The translations under genes were made by a program, and so were the position numbers. Below the pieces are notes generated by a model that was not told the DNA's origin, did not search any database, and saw nothing but the letters and a program-made list of their open reading frames with translations. 64,000 nucleotides of DNA from Takakia lepidozioides (taxonomy: Eukaryota; Streptophyta; Takakiopsida; Takakiales; Takakiaceae). The stretch is from positions 38,564,001 to 38,628,000 of the forward strand of contig CM060731.1 in assembly GCA_030704615.1 (NCBI GenBank). Direction: 5' to 3'. Each line of letters opens with the position of its first letter. Position 1 is the first letter of the stretch. Positions 1-12,721 of this stretch are shown here, piece by piece.

Positions 1-1309
<1,309 letters not shown>

Positions 1310-4055
1310 TGTCGCTGCTTATTTGATCCCCCGAGTTTTAGAAATTATCCACGAAGACCACTAGAGAGCCCCACAGAGAAGACTTGGACACGCAGACTTA
1401 CTGATCACTACTTGTTTTCTCTCATAAATTAATATCTAGGATATCTTGACTGTCGATCGCGAGAAAGATAGTCTCTGAAGATGAACAGGGCGATTAGCTG
1501 CTTGCAGCTCCCGAGCATATGGGTTATGCAGCAAGTGACAGGGGCTTCAAGTAGACGTGCTAAGGACGTCTAAAAGAAGGAGAGAGCTAGAAATCCACAG
1601 ACTGTAAGAAGAAGAAGAGAGCTCAAGATGGGAAACGTGTGTATATGGCGGCGTTGGTTTTTGTAGTAAGTACTCACTTCTCGTGATCCTCACGGGGGGC
1701 TACGATCTCATTGGCCAAAGCATAACTAACACTGGAACGTGTCATTGGTCAAAGCAATTCATCTTCTGGTAATCCATGATTTGCCCCAATAGTCTGCAGG
1801 TGGTTAAGTCGGTTTAGAAGTCTAAAACCTCTCACAAAATCTTCACTAACTAACTCATGGACCAACCGGCGACCAGTGGGGGTTTCAATCTACAATCAGA
1901 AACCGATTTGAGTAACATTCAGACTTCAAAAACACGGGGGAAATCTGCCAACAGCAAGTGTATAGAGAAACGAATCTCTGTACTGGTCAGTTTTGGGCAC
2001 ACCCATTCATATATCGCTTGCTTGCGTTGTGTGATGCATGCCCAACCCTCAGCTGCCAGATTGCTGCCGCAATACAAACGTGTGGGTGCTGCATTCGATG
2101 TATGCTTCCGATGGTTTTGGTCGGTTTTTTTTATTAGTGTAATGTCAACCAGTTGAACATTAGCAAGAACTATTTTAGCAGTTCCCAGAGAAGTCAGCTA
2201 CAACCATTTGAATTTCAGAACGTGCAATGCATGTCACTTGCAGAGCGCTAATTGCGTTCTCGAAATCCTCAACTTTATAATGACCTTGTCCGTATTAATG
2301 AGCAGACTCTAACCAGGGTTTCCCCATGTACATTTTGTTTCTCACTCTCTCTCTATATCTACTTCCAGTCCATGTTCAATGCACTTATGTTGTTGTCTGT
2401 ACTATCTGCTATTAGGTGGAATGCACGCCTCTGCAGATGCTTCTGCCAGTCCAAGTAGTGCCTTCTTCGAGAAGCAGATCTACAGGTTATTTGGTGACAG
2501 GAAGAATGACTTTCCAACCCCTTACACACTCACAGATGAGGTCACCAGCAGCACAAAGACCCCACAAGGTCTTTGGAGAAGTCAGTTGAAGAGTTCGGAA
2601 AGACAGGCAGACAACATGCAAGAACTGGGCTCAAATCCTCGCTTGAGCTGGTTTCAAGTACTCCATTCTGTGATATCATCAATAATAACACCATAGATTG
2701 ACATCTTCCCTCTTTTGTGTTGAAGTATGATGGCTATTTGTCAATGACATTTAGGTACTCCTTGTGCTTCTTATCTCTCAAATTTCTCGGATTCCTTTGT
2801 TAAGGGATAGTAGTGGTAACAGGAATTGGAGTGTCTTTCTGCGCACCCCCAATCCACATCTCTACATTCTGACCCAGGGTGAATTTATCCTCAAGTGAAA
2901 TCAAACATCCACATGTAGTCATGGTCAATCTGGTGCACTATTGTAATGCAGGGGTAACAAGCTGAGAATGGGCAAAGGTTGAAGATCTGTGACCACTCTG
3001 GCAGTGTTGAGTTTAGACCTGTGTGGTTGACTTGCAGGCCACCCAGCTGCCTGCAAGTAAAGCACTAGATAAACAGATCAGATACTGTGGATAGTTGCCC
3101 TAATCTGGATGAGAAGGCCTGTGAGAAGTCCGTAATAGTCCATAATAGCCAGGGTGCTTTGAGCATTAGTGAAGTAGGGGCAGCTCTTCCAATCACATAT
3201 ATGCCGCTGATAGTCATACAACCAAGGGGGTCCTTGCTACATAGGTCACCTTCCACTGAGTACATTAGATCTCCCCAGGTAAGTGCAAAGTCTGCTATCA
3301 GCCACATCGCTTGTGAACTCGAAAGGCCTGGTGAAGGTCTCCACTCACATCCTGTATGTGATGTTGACCATGCAGAATAGGGGCTTCTGATATATTTGAG
3401 GGTAATCTTGTATCATTTCTGCTTGCTCAGACTCTGTAGAACTAGTGCAGCTACCAGTACAGATGCTTACTTGCTCCCTGGACTTATTATCAGCTCTTGC
3501 AAAGGATTTTGTGGGCTGCTCTAGGCTTTCAACATGGCGAGTAGCTTTGTGAGTTTGAGGCAGTAGCCAAAGATTCCAGCCGGACTTCAAGTTACATCAA
3601 TCCTCGTTATCATAAGCCCTGGAGACTAAGCTTCAGCATTGGTTAATTATTGGTTTCTGAACTGTGTGTCAGCTCCCCATGACTTTGTTTTTGACTCACA
3701 AACTTCATCATGGCCAGCTGAACTTCTTTCGATGGACTGACCAGAGGTACCCAGGGCCAGGTTATGGCAATCCCGTGTCAACTGATATCTGTCCACAAAC
3801 TAATAAGAGGAATAGCCCTTAAGAGTACCATGGCATGTCCTTGCCACTTCAAATGTGAAGATTGTTCTGCATCCATGCAAGCAATCTGGAAAAATTGTAC
3901 TCTGATTGTTCCCAGCAGGGGAAGCAATTCTATTGAAATCCTATGTGTCATAGACTTACAGTTGAAGTACCTCATCTTGGCAGGCCATACCGTCTAAGGG
4001 GCTAAAGAAGAATCCAAATTAATACCTTTCTCTGTCAAAATTCCACTATCAACGT
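1310..4055. other. Spacer between tubulin and F-box gene; possible unassigned exon
   Basis: This is the upstream side of the tubulin gene and the downstream side of the F-box gene. One stretch on the plus strand looks exon-like: from about 2417, after an AG at the end of a pyrimidine-rich run, an open frame reads FFEKQIYRLFGDRKNDF and remains open to 2696. I do not recognise the product and could not link it to other exons. A second stretch, 3065-3380, is open on both strands without a recognisable domain. Nothing else is supported. Confidence 0.3.
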
Positions 4056-5381
4056 TTAGTTCACTGGAGCACCGAAGTCAGGTTCATACTGGAACTCCCA
4101 GCGCGGATTGAATCCCTCCCATTGCACATAAGGGCATTTGGGAAGCCACCACCAGGATCGTGTTGAAACGGCATAAGCAAGTGTCTTTATGGTACTAAAG
4201 TTGAAGCAGACAAAGTCTTTCTCTTCGGAGCATTCCACAGTGTCGGATTCAGACATTGTTGGGAGAGTTTCTAAGAGTTCCCCTTGTAAGCAGGCGACCT
4301 GAATCCACCGATTCTGTCGGAGCTCCCAGATGACCACACGGGCAACAGGGATGGAAAGCATTCCAGGTGTCAAGCTCTGGTCAGTACCTGCCTCCTGCAC
4401 AACACCCATGAGCAGAAGACGTCCCTGGCACTGAGACAGCTTTGAAAACGTGGCTGCTTTGACATCAATTTGATCTCCCTGGCGGAAATGTGTCCGTCCT
4501 TCGCTCACATCATAAGTCAGAATTGAGCCCTTGTCTTTATGATCGCACATGTAGATACTGTCATTGATACAGACGATGTTGGATTTGAAGAAATGGCTCC
4601 AGGGGACCTTGTTCGTGGTCGAAACCACCCAGGCTTTTGTGACAGAGTTGTACACCTGAACAACAAATTCATCAAAATCCCTGCCCTCAGACACTGCGAT
4701 CACCTTGTAGGACTTTGCCTGTTTGTCCACGGTCATAGCCATGATCGGTACATATGCTATGCCTTGAACCATGCGCGGCAATCGAAAGCATGTGCCGATC
4801 AGCGGATTGCAAATGGAGAATCTTCCTTTAGAACCTCGTAAACACAGCAATCCGCCCGCGCTTGCCACGACAGCCGCTTGAGGGATGAACTTGAAAGGAG
4901 GTGGGAACCCAGAAATCAACTCGCTCCATTGACAGCTGGAGAAATCAAACACAGCACACTTTTGGATGTCACCAGTCGCTCCTCTAACAAGATGCAACTG
5001 ACCCGGGGAGGGCGAGTCTCGGAAGCTCGTCTCAAAAGCCTGGAACCATTGCTTGTTCAGGTATCGATTCCGGAAAAGAATGTACGGGGGCAAGCTGGAC
5101 AGAATGAAATCCTGCAAACAGAAGGGCAGATCGTCCCACAGCTTCACGTCAACACAGTTACCGTCACTTGCAGCCACCACCTCCCTCCCCTTCTTTCCCA
5201 GCCGCTCGAACGGCCTTGTCAGGTGGTGAAACGCATGCTCCAACGCCTCTTTCACAGTATCTTGCGCATCATGCCGAGTTACCACAGACCTAGCAGATGT
5301 ATGCCGAATCTCTATGGCTCTGGATTTCCGCATAGGAGTAGAGAGCTTCTTCTCCCACCGCTCCTCCACACCAGGAGCCAT
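4056..5381 (-). CDS. F-box protein with kelch/FBA-like C-terminal region
   Basis: The single open frame of 441 residues starts at ATG 5381. Residues about 78-120 form an F-box (WDDLPFCLQDFILSSLPPY, then RNRYLNKQWFQAF), which in this family binds SKP1 in an SCF ubiquitin ligase. The rest resembles plant F-box proteins with degenerate kelch or FBA repeats: a block with GGLLCLRGSKGRFSICNP, then PRMVQGIAYVP and CQGRLLLMGVV. Such C-terminal regions choose the substrate. The first 75 residues are basic and have no recognised domain. No intron is needed. The neighbours give no functional hint, and the substrate is unknown. The F-box call is firm and the subfamily is not. Confidence 0.85.
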   Translation of the reverse strand: MAPGVEERWEKKLSTPMRKSRAIEIRHTSARSVVTRHDAQDTVKEALEHAFHHLTRPFERLGKKGREVVAASDGNCVDVKLWDDLPFCLQDFILSSLPPYILFRNRYLNKQWFQAFETSFRDSPSPGQLHLVRGATGDIQKCAVFDFSSCQWSELISGFPPPFKFIPQAAVVASAGGLLCLRGSKGRFSICNPLIGTCFRLPRMVQGIAYVPIMAMTVDKQAKSYKVIAVSEGRDFDEFVVQVYNSVTKAWVVSTTNKVPWSHFFKSNIVCINDSIYMCDHKDKGSILTYDVSEGRTHFRQGDQIDVKAATFSKLSQCQGRLLLMGVVQEAGTDQSLTPGMLSIPVARVVIWELRQNRWIQVACLQGELLETLPTMSESDTVECSEEKDFVCFNFSTIKTLAYAVSTRSWWWLPKCPYVQWEGFNPRWEFQYEPDFGAPVN

Positions 5382-5794
5382 GTAAATACACGGATTCGAT
5401 TCAAGCGGTAGGTTTTCAGCTCACGTCCACAAATTTCTCAAGCATCCCTCATCGTTCTTCACTTTCAAAATCGACCCAGAAATGCTGACACCGGAACAGC
5501 TCAAGAGACGATGACCAAGGAAACCCACCTCCGATTCCACTACCCCTCAAAGCTTTCACAGGTCAGTCAAGCCTAGAGGTTGTGTATTGCCAAGGGGAGG
5601 TGTGTGTAGACTATAAACACAGGCACGAAGGTCGGGGTTATGTACCTGCTCGAACAGACTTGAGTCTCCAGCAATGGTTAACATTCCCCAAAACTCAGCG
5701 AAGATTCCTCAAGAAGGCTCACGTAATTGTGAGTTCTCAGCAGCGATGACCTCTGCTGTCAACAACGAGCACTGTGACTGCTGCAGCCCCACAG

Positions 5795-5950
5795 ATGGGC
5801 GGTCAGCCCGCTCTCGCCCCACGTCACACCCCCCACACCACGGGGTGCTGCCTCCCACCCGTACCCGGCCGGGCCCAGGGCCCGGCCCGGGTCGACCCGA
5901 CCGGACCCGGCCCTCCGTGCTCCCGTACCCGAGCTCGGGTGCCCTGCTTT
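5795..5950. repeat. GC-rich degenerate CCGGG/GGGTC array
   Basis: An abrupt GC-rich island between AT-rich flanks. It is made of overlapping, partly palindromic words such as CCCGGCCCGGGTCGACC and ACCCGACCGGACCCGG. Open frames across it are Pro/Arg/Gly low-complexity and are not credible proteins. Similar islands lie at 14.1 kb and 30.5 kb. Confidence 0.7.
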
Positions 5951-6404
5951 GTACTTCTACTTTCCGGGCGGTGCTCTACTGTAATTACTAATTACTAGTT
6001 ACCCGCTACGCAATATAATATAATATAAATTATATTATATGATGTATTTAATATCTTAGGTCTACAAATAGTACATACTTTGTTTTCCCTTTTTTTGTTT
6101 TTTTAGTACATACTTTTCGTTGACGGTCAGTGACGGACTGATACACACTGGGAGAATGTACATTGTTTTGTTTTTCTCAATTTTTTATTTGGGCGATGTA
6201 ATTATACATTATGAGCTGGAGATGATGTTATATTATATTATATTTTAAGAAGTGTGGGAAACAGGGCCGGAAGACGTTATTCAGAATTATTAGGCAGAAT
6301 TGAATTTCTCTTATTTAATAGACAGTTTTTTTTCTTTTTTTTGAACAGGGGACTTGGCCCTGGTTGGACAGTTATGTTATGTCTATATTAAAATGTCTTA
6401 TGAT

Positions 6405-6775
6405 TGATGGGAGTCCGAAAATTGTTTGCAGATAAATAAGAAAGTGGTCTTCCCACTGTAAGCCTTCACGGCCTTCATGGGGGTTATTTTTCCATCTTTT
6501 AATTCCAACAAAAAAGAAAATAAAAAGAAAAAAGTTGTTGATGACTTGAAATGTTGAGGTATGGTAAGTTTTAGTTCACTGCAACTATATTTTCCATGGA
6601 ACATAATTATTTTTTTGGGTGCACAATAAAGTGTCTGTGGGAAAGAATTAATCCCAACTAGAAGCCTTTTACTACGCATTAATCAGCACAGAAGTAATTT
6701 GCTTTAGCACAAAAAGTCTGATTAACTTTAAAAAAAAAATTAGAAACAGGGGACAGTGGCCCCCGGCCCTGCAAA
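6405..6775 (+). repeat. Dispersed repeat, family 2 copy
   Basis: It shares ordered blocks with the reverse complement of 18898-19130: GTAAGCCTTCACGGCC, a following ATGG-GGTTATTTTT block, then an A-rich stretch and a block ending in GTGGCCC. It is probably a SINE-like element, but I see no clear internal promoter in this copy. Confidence 0.55.
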
Positions 6776-8273
6776 ATAATTTTATTGGAATTATTTGGGG
6801 GAAAAACTTTTTTAAGTAAGTAGGAAAATTAGAATAATATAATATTATATCAAAATTGTATATTTTGTCCGTCCTCTGACCCAAAGAGAGAAATTCTAAA
6901 TCTTTTGAAAATTCAGAACCATATGGTATATATCATTTATCACTTTAGTGACTCTGGTTTTTGTGAATTTTAATGGTAATCAGACGCTACAATATCAAAA
7001 ACAACCTGGTTATGTCTCCAAAATTGTGATCTGGATGAATGAGAACAAAGCTAAATGCCTCATAGTGTTTGATGTATTTATACAAATATTGAGATAAATA
7101 TCAAGTTGGCAAGGCAAAAACCCTTTTGTATCTTTCTCAGCGTGTATTTTATGGTTTCAAACATTACAACATTAGATTGCGTTACTGTCTGAGAATGTTG
7201 AATCAACAAATCATAGCAGTGGGAGGAAAACACTAATGTCCTCAGAATTGCATATATAAACATTAAAATTAAAAGAATTGTGGTAGTTTTTTTTGTTTTT
7301 TTTTCCGTTAGTTTCATGCTAATAGAGACTCATTCATTAAAATGGCATACATGTTTTTGCTCCTTAATCAATCATGTTTGGAGTTCGCATCTATCAACAT
7401 GTCTCCCAACCCCCAATGCCTTGTTGTTCAAGCTCCAACTTTGAAACATTCTTGGGGTTCATAAACTCTTCAAAAGAAGTAATGAAAGTGGAGATTATGC
7501 AAAGGAGGAAAATCAAACTTGTGATTGATATGAGATCCACATTTGTCAATTCAAGATCCTTTTTATATAAATAACTATATAGAGATGTGATAATAGATAA
7601 ACCCTCATTGAAATGATCATGCCCTCATTGAAATTTGGTGCCCATGGAAAGAAAATACATTAAAAATAATTATTTTGTTACTAATCTAGAAGCAGTTAGG
7701 GACAAGAAATATCTCTATTAACAAATGTGTTTTTTCTTTCTTGGCGATCAATTTGATAGCGCATCAAGTAAGACATCTGACAAGTTATCACCCATGAGTT
7801 TTCGGGTGCGTCATAATAATCATGATAATAATAATAATAATCTTCTTGATAAAAATAATCCCTTTATTAAAAATAATAATAATCCCATATTATTTGTCTG
7901 CCCTTGTAATGCCTCCATGGCTCAGAAAGGGGGTTCATTTTTGCCCTCAAGGCCCAGTTGCTGGGGCTGGTGTTTCCTTGGAAACCAATAATAACAATGA
8001 AATTGATAACCGATTTCCTACATTATTTTTCAGATATTCTAAAAATCAATTCATTCATTTTTCATACTTACTGGTTCTGGTCTCAAAAATCAAGGACACG
8101 GGTAGATTTTCACAATGATTAAGTTAAATCCTCCCCCTGTTTTCCAAAAAATAAAAATAAAAAAAATAATTTAGCACACAAAATACAATGTGATGACAGT
8201 GCCTCATACTGAGCACAATAGTAGGGTCACACTATTTTAAGGAGAGAATAGGTGTGATATGTGTGAGAGAGTT

Positions 8274-8280
8274 TATATAG
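8274..8280 (+). promoter_or_regulatory. Likely TATA box of the DUF642 gene
   Basis: TATATAG lies about 245 bases upstream of the DUF642 start codon, inside a palindrome with AGAGAGT and ACTCTCT arms (8266-8287). Position and sequence fit a plant TATA box. No transcription start is known. Confidence 0.45.
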
Positions 8281-8522
8281 ACTCTCTGATGGTAATTGTT
8301 ATAAATGATATGCAGTTCATGGAAGTGTGGCAGCTTTCCAACGGCCTGTTGTGCTCAATGCTCATTTCTGAATGAAGAGATGATTTCAGGAAACTCTTAG
8401 ACAATCATGTTGGATTGAATGTACCCTGCATCTACAGTTCTTAGTGATATGAAAGATGAGCACCCAAGAAGGAAGACATCAATTGTGATTGGGGCAAACA
8501 TACGCTTCGAAGGGAAGGTGGA

Positions 8523-9836
8523 ATGCAGTTACATATGTTGAGTAAGCTGTTGATTTTCATAACACTGACTAGTTTAACACGAATGCGGAGTTGGGCAAAT
8601 GGTGACCCCCAAAACATGCTACAAAATGGGGACTTTGCTGTGGAAACATTCATATTTGACATATCTCCCACCATGGATGTTATTGGGTCTGGCATAAGGA
8701 CTTTGGTGCCCTTATGGGTTGTTGTGGAGGGCGGGGTACAGATTTTGGACAGCCAAGTATTTATGAGGCCCTCTGATTTCAATGGGTCTTTCCTACTTCA
8801 CATGAACTATCAGGAAGGACCAGGGGCGTTGATGAGCATGCCCATGTATACTCCCCGGGAAGGAGCAATTTATACAATATCTTTTAGCATGGCTGACAAC
8901 CCCGATGGAGGTCCCGTTAAGAAAGCTGTTCGTCTCTCTCTCTTCGATATTTTTGGAAAGAGAGTTGGACCCCAGATTCCACCTTTCATCGTGAGCAACA
9001 GCAGCAACACACGCACTGACATCCTATGGCAATCAGCCTTTTGTAGCTTCAAGGGCACTGGAACGGCCACTTACTTGCAGTTGGCCTCTTTAGTACCTGG
9101 ATCATTTGGTGCTCTGATAGCAAATATTAAGGTGAACCTAATGAACTTACTTGAGAATGGGAGTTTTGAGCAACTAGATCCAAGAATACAAATGGACAAC
9201 ATAACTTACTATACAACACTTGTTGGTCCTTCTACCCTAATAACTAACTGGAACCTAGAAAGTGGCACCATCAAAATCGCCACAGCTGCAAGGTATCAAG
9301 CTTCCACTGATAACACAGCCAACATGCTTGATCTGACTGAAACTAATTCTCCAGCCACTATGAGCACAAGCTTCGCCCTCAATCCAGTTGTCTCTTCTGA
9401 ATATGTTCTTTTGTTTGACACAGCAGCAAACCCTGAGATTAACAGTAAACCAACAATGGGTCAGCTTCTGGTGACATTGAACGGTGAACCCAGCAAACAG
9501 TTATATGGTTCACAAGCGGTGGACTTGGATAGCACATCATTTTCCATTAGCAGTGTTGGGTGGCAGACAATGAGTTTAACATTCAAAACAAGTAAAGATG
9601 ACATAGGCGTCAAAGTAACATTTGAGAGCAAAATATATGGAAGCTTTGGACCGTTATTAGACAACGTGCAGGTCTATCAATATCACAGGGAGCTAAAAAG
9701 TATGAATGAGAGCGTTGCACTCACTGCTCCTTCGAACTCACCCTCTAACTACACCACTTTCTCAATACCACAATTTTTTTTTCTGCATGTGATCATTTAC
9801 TGTTACTTTGTTTACCAAGGTCAACCATGGAACTAA
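8523..9836 (+). CDS. DUF642 cell-wall protein, diverged, possibly membrane-anchored
   Basis: The single open frame codes 437 residues. The N-terminal 25 or so residues (LLIFITLTSLTRM core) look like a secretion signal, which suits this apoplastic family. Two galactose-binding-like DUF642 modules follow, each opening with the family signature: NMLQNGDF near residue 35 and NLLENGSFEQ near residue 212. Family members bind cell-wall polymers and pectin methylesterases; that is family knowledge, not seen here. The second module ends in GSFGPLLDNVQVY, where most members carry a cysteine before GPLLD. The C-terminus adds a Ser/Thr-rich linker and a hydrophobic tail (FFFLHVIIYCYFVY) that may be a GPI-anchor signal or membrane segment. 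The protein is longer than the usual 370 or so residues. An in-frame Met at residue 5 is an alternative start. Confidence 0.85.
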   Translation: MQLHMLSKLLIFITLTSLTRMRSWANGDPQNMLQNGDFAVETFIFDISPTMDVIGSGIRTLVPLWVVVEGGVQILDSQVFMRPSDFNGSFLLHMNYQEGPGALMSMPMYTPREGAIYTISFSMADNPDGGPVKKAVRLSLFDIFGKRVGPQIPPFIVSNSSNTRTDILWQSAFCSFKGTGTATYLQLASLVPGSFGALIANIKVNLMNLLENGSFEQLDPRIQMDNITYYTTLVGPSTLITNWNLESGTIKIATAARYQASTDNTANMLDLTETNSPATMSTSFALNPVVSSEYVLLFDTAANPEINSKPTMGQLLVTLNGEPSKQLYGSQAVDLDSTSFSISSVGWQTMSLTFKTSKDDIGVKVTFESKIYGSFGPLLDNVQVYQYHRELKSMNESVALTAPSNSPSNYTTFSIPQFFFLHVIIYCYFVYQGQPWN

Positions 9837-10599
9837 ATCTAATTCTCATAAATTGTTTAGAATTGTCAACTTGCAAAATAATGTGAATGCAAGGTTTTTG
9901 TATTTTGTAGTTTAGTGTTTCAATGAATTATGGTGTATACGTGTATACTTGTACCATCTTTTTATGATGTTATTTTTTCTTTGAATACGATTAAGTTATA
10001 GGGCTTAACGCTTAACTCACTAGTTCCAACTCGCCATTATCCTTTAAAGATGATGATTTCTTTGAAAGGAAAGCTCTCAAGGGCCTTTTAAATAATTTTT
10101 ATTAAAAACAAAATCTTTAGTTCTTTCTTAACCCTTTAAGTGTCAAATTGCTCGGTCAGGTTTCTTGAACCATCCAGTTCTTATTGGGATTTTGGTTCAA
10201 TATGTAGAGCAGTTTCATTCTGGCCCTGATTCTAGAGTGGTCCAGTAATTACTGTGGCCCATGAATTAGAGTGGGGCGCCTATGTAGGGAGGCCACGTGT
10301 ATTAAGGAATGAGATGAAGGGGTCCAAAAAAGGAAGGGAGGAATTGGACAAATTTAGAATAGGGAGTCTTGTAGGGTTGACATGTGTCTAGGGCCTTCTA
10401 GAAGGTCCCACCGCCTGGGAGGCTATATAAGGGAGGCCCCCCCCTCTTACTACCTACTATCTTACTACCTACTAAATTAATAAATAGTGGCCTCTGCAAA
10501 GGCAGGGCCCCCAAGAAAAACAACAAACATGAATCAATTAATTAGAAACGTGACTATGTATGTGTTATGTAGTAGGAAGAAAGTTCTTACACTCAATAA
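9837..10599. other. DUF642 3' flank and possible solo-LTR-like promoter
   Basis: This holds the 3' flank of the DUF642 gene. Further on are a TATA-like CTATATAAGGG (TATATAA at 10424-10430), a C-rich start region, repeated CTTACTACCTACTA words and two AATAAA-type signals at about 10481 and 10594. That order resembles an LTR promoter with a polyadenylation region, but I found no second copy or clear TG/CA ends. Confidence 0.35.
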
Positions 10600-10945
10600 A
10601 GTATGCCCAGTTGGTCCCCAGTTTGGACCTCTAACTTGTGTTTCATCCCCAGTTTGAGTGCAAACGTAAAGTCAGCAAAAATGGGCACGAGTTTGTCAAA
10701 CTGGGCATGTGTTCTACTCCTGGACATGCTCTCGCAACTTGCTGCTTGCAGGTTGCGTCACGGGGCGTGTGCATCTCAGGCAAAACCCAAACTAGGTATG
10801 AAACTAGTTTGACCCCCAGTTTTGGTGAGAAATTTAGTTTCATCCCGTGTTTTTTTCCTTTGTATGAGTTTGGTCCCCAGTTTGTTAACTCGTCCCCACT
10901 TTTGGCCAAACTCGGGGTACTCATCCCCAATTTTTGGGCTTTACG
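10600..10945. repeat. Degenerate CCCCAGTTTG repeat array
   Basis: The word CCCAGTTTG and its complement CAAACTGGG recur at irregular spacing and in both orientations, mostly preceded by TCC or GTC (for example near 10617, 10644, 10699, 10811, 10872 and 10909). No protein is recognisable, although several frames are open. Confidence 0.55.
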
Positions 10946-11535
10946 GATAACTTTAATGGCATTGGCCGATCTTCAAAAAGAAATATTATACATGGTTCTT
11001 TGGCATGTTTCTGCTGAGTCATCTTGCCCCATCGTCAAATTGGGGGGATTGCTAAGGCTGCTGAGTCATCTTGCTGAGGATTGGGCGGTAGGTAGGCTCA
11101 GTCGGAAGCACGTAGAGGGCCGTGGACGTTCGGCACCCTAGGACAATGTGAAGGTTTGGGGCAGGCTAGGCATAAATGTGTAGAGTGGGTAGAGGACATT
11201 GGCTGGTGAAAGGAGGGGTTGGCACCAAACCTACGCAACGGTTCTCAAAGGGTTATGTCCCAATGGCGGTGTCCACAAGCCCAAGTCATCCCCTAAATGA
11301 TCCACGCGGGTGGTGAAAAGGTCTCAAAATCCGCTAGGTACAAGGGCTAGAGTATGAAATATCATAGGGCTCCCAAGCTAGATAATAGGTTGGCCTGGGA
11401 AGTATGGGGCAGGGCCCTAAAATAGCCTAAAATATTGCCCGATTGGATTGAATTTTTTTTCTGCAACAACCTTTGCATGCAAGGATGACATGGACCACAG
11501 TGAGATTGGAGGGTACATTTGTCCTACGTAAAAAC

Positions 11536-11816
11536 CTCATTGGAAAATCCTAGTGTATTTTGTGGGGCTTTAAAAAGAATAATTCTCGTTTATCCTGTTA
11601 AGCCGTTGAGCCTATGGGCTTGGGCCCGTAATCTCAGATTACGCATAAAAAGACCAGTAAAGCTGGACCTTGTAACCTTGTAATTCTGGATATTCTGGAT
11701 ATGCAATCAGTTCTTACGTGAGGTAAAGTCCTGTAATTCGGCCTTTACGCAATTCAAGATTCCCATGCCCTCTGGGCTATGGAATCGCGTAAAGCGAGTT
11801 ACAGGACTTTACCTCA
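11536..11816 (+). repeat. Hairpin-ended dispersed repeat, copy A
   Basis: About 280 bases match the reverse complement of 17994-18256 in order: a TAAAAACCT block, a GGGCTTTAAA block, an AGCC(C/T)ATGGGCT block, and a terminal hairpin at 11720-11815. The hairpin has outer arms GAGGTAAAGTCCTGTAA / TTACAGGACTTTACCTC and an inner stem GATTCCCAT / ATGGAATC. No coding capacity is seen. Confidence 0.65.
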
Positions 11817-11985
11817 TACTCATATGTAATTTCCGCAGCCCAAATGTTGGCCTGCCGGCTGCAAATTGGGTCTTTTTTACCCCCCAATTTGTGAGTACCG
11901 TCAAAGCAGCCCACGGAAACAGGTCAGAAAAAAGGGGAAATTTTAGGGAAGGTGTGTTATCATGTGAGATACATAGACAACCAAG

Positions 11986-12150
11986 TTGTAGCCCAGTGGT
12001 AATGGGCACACGCCACCTTGGAAGTGGTTGTGGATTCAATCCGATTGGCGTCAGAAAGAAGTCCACCTTCCTAACGGAAGGCAGTAACCCGTGGGGATGA
12101 CTCCATAATTTACGCTTCCTTCGGGATGCGTCAAATATTGAATATTGAGA
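11986..12150 (+). mobile_element. tRNA-derived SINE, copy 1
   Basis: It has a pol III A-box-like TGTAGCCCAGTGGTAA followed, at tRNA-like distance, by a B box GGATTCAATCC. The body CCACCTTCCTAACGGAAGGC is shared with the copies at 12.3 and 13.3 kb. The flanking word AGACAACCA before it recurs before copy 2. Confidence 0.7.
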
Positions 12151-12224
12151 TACACAATTCCTAAGACTCTCCTATCATACGACCAAGACATTGCCCAAAA
12201 TTGACATATTTCTTGGTTTTAATG

Positions 12225-12428
12225 GTCTTTTTTTCTGTTTTTTTGTTATTTTTAAGAGAAGAGGCTCAAAAGTATGACGCCTCCCCAAGGGAGCGTAACT
12301 TAAGTGTCTCTTCACCACAAGGGCTTTATTGCCTCCCAGCTGAAAGGTGGATACTTTCATGACACACCAGACCGTGGTTTGAACCCACAACCACATCCAA
12401 TGTGGTATGTGCCCATACCATTGGCCTC
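12225..12428 (-). mobile_element. tRNA-derived SINE, copy 3
   Basis: On the minus strand it reads A box (GGCCAATGGTATGGGC), then B box GGGTTCAAACCACGG, then the family body, then an A-rich 3' tail (the T-rich run at 12225-12255 on the plus strand). It is close in sequence to the 13.3-kb copy. Confidence 0.7.
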
Positions 12429-12721
12429 AAAACTTTTTAGGTAAGGACGTAAATGTCCGAGACTTACAAGAGGAAAAAAACCTCTAGGGAAGTGCCATGG
12501 AGGCTGATTTAATGCTCTTCAATTTTAGGAAGGATTCTTTCTGGGCCACATCTGAATATTATAATCTTCTATTATGGCAGTTGGATATGGCTAAATTTTC
12601 TTGAGGTAAATAGATTGGGTAGGTGGGCAGTAAATTCAACGGTCACTTTTACAGGGACTCAGAAATCTGGGAGATAAAAAAGATTTAGTGGCCAAAGTCC
12701 TTTTTCACACCACACTTAAGG

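Larger units (their letters stand above)
5382..8273. other. AT-rich spacer with repeats
   Basis: About 2.9 kb without a convincing gene. It contains the F-box gene leader (a TATA-like element reads on the minus strand near 5617-5611), a GC-rich degenerate array, alternating ATAT tracts near 6011-6041 and 6222-6247, one dispersed-repeat copy (6405-6775) and an ATA-rich patch near 7822-7885. Open frames here are short and low in complexity. Confidence 0.6.

Noticed and set aside
3065-3380. Possible Ty1/copia RNase H fragment on the minus strand
   Set aside because: Only a vague resemblance to the Gly-Asp and Ser-Gly spacing of copia elements; catalytic residues are not identifiable.
4878-5411. 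177-codon plus-strand frame
   Set aside because: Shadow of the F-box gene on the opposite strand.
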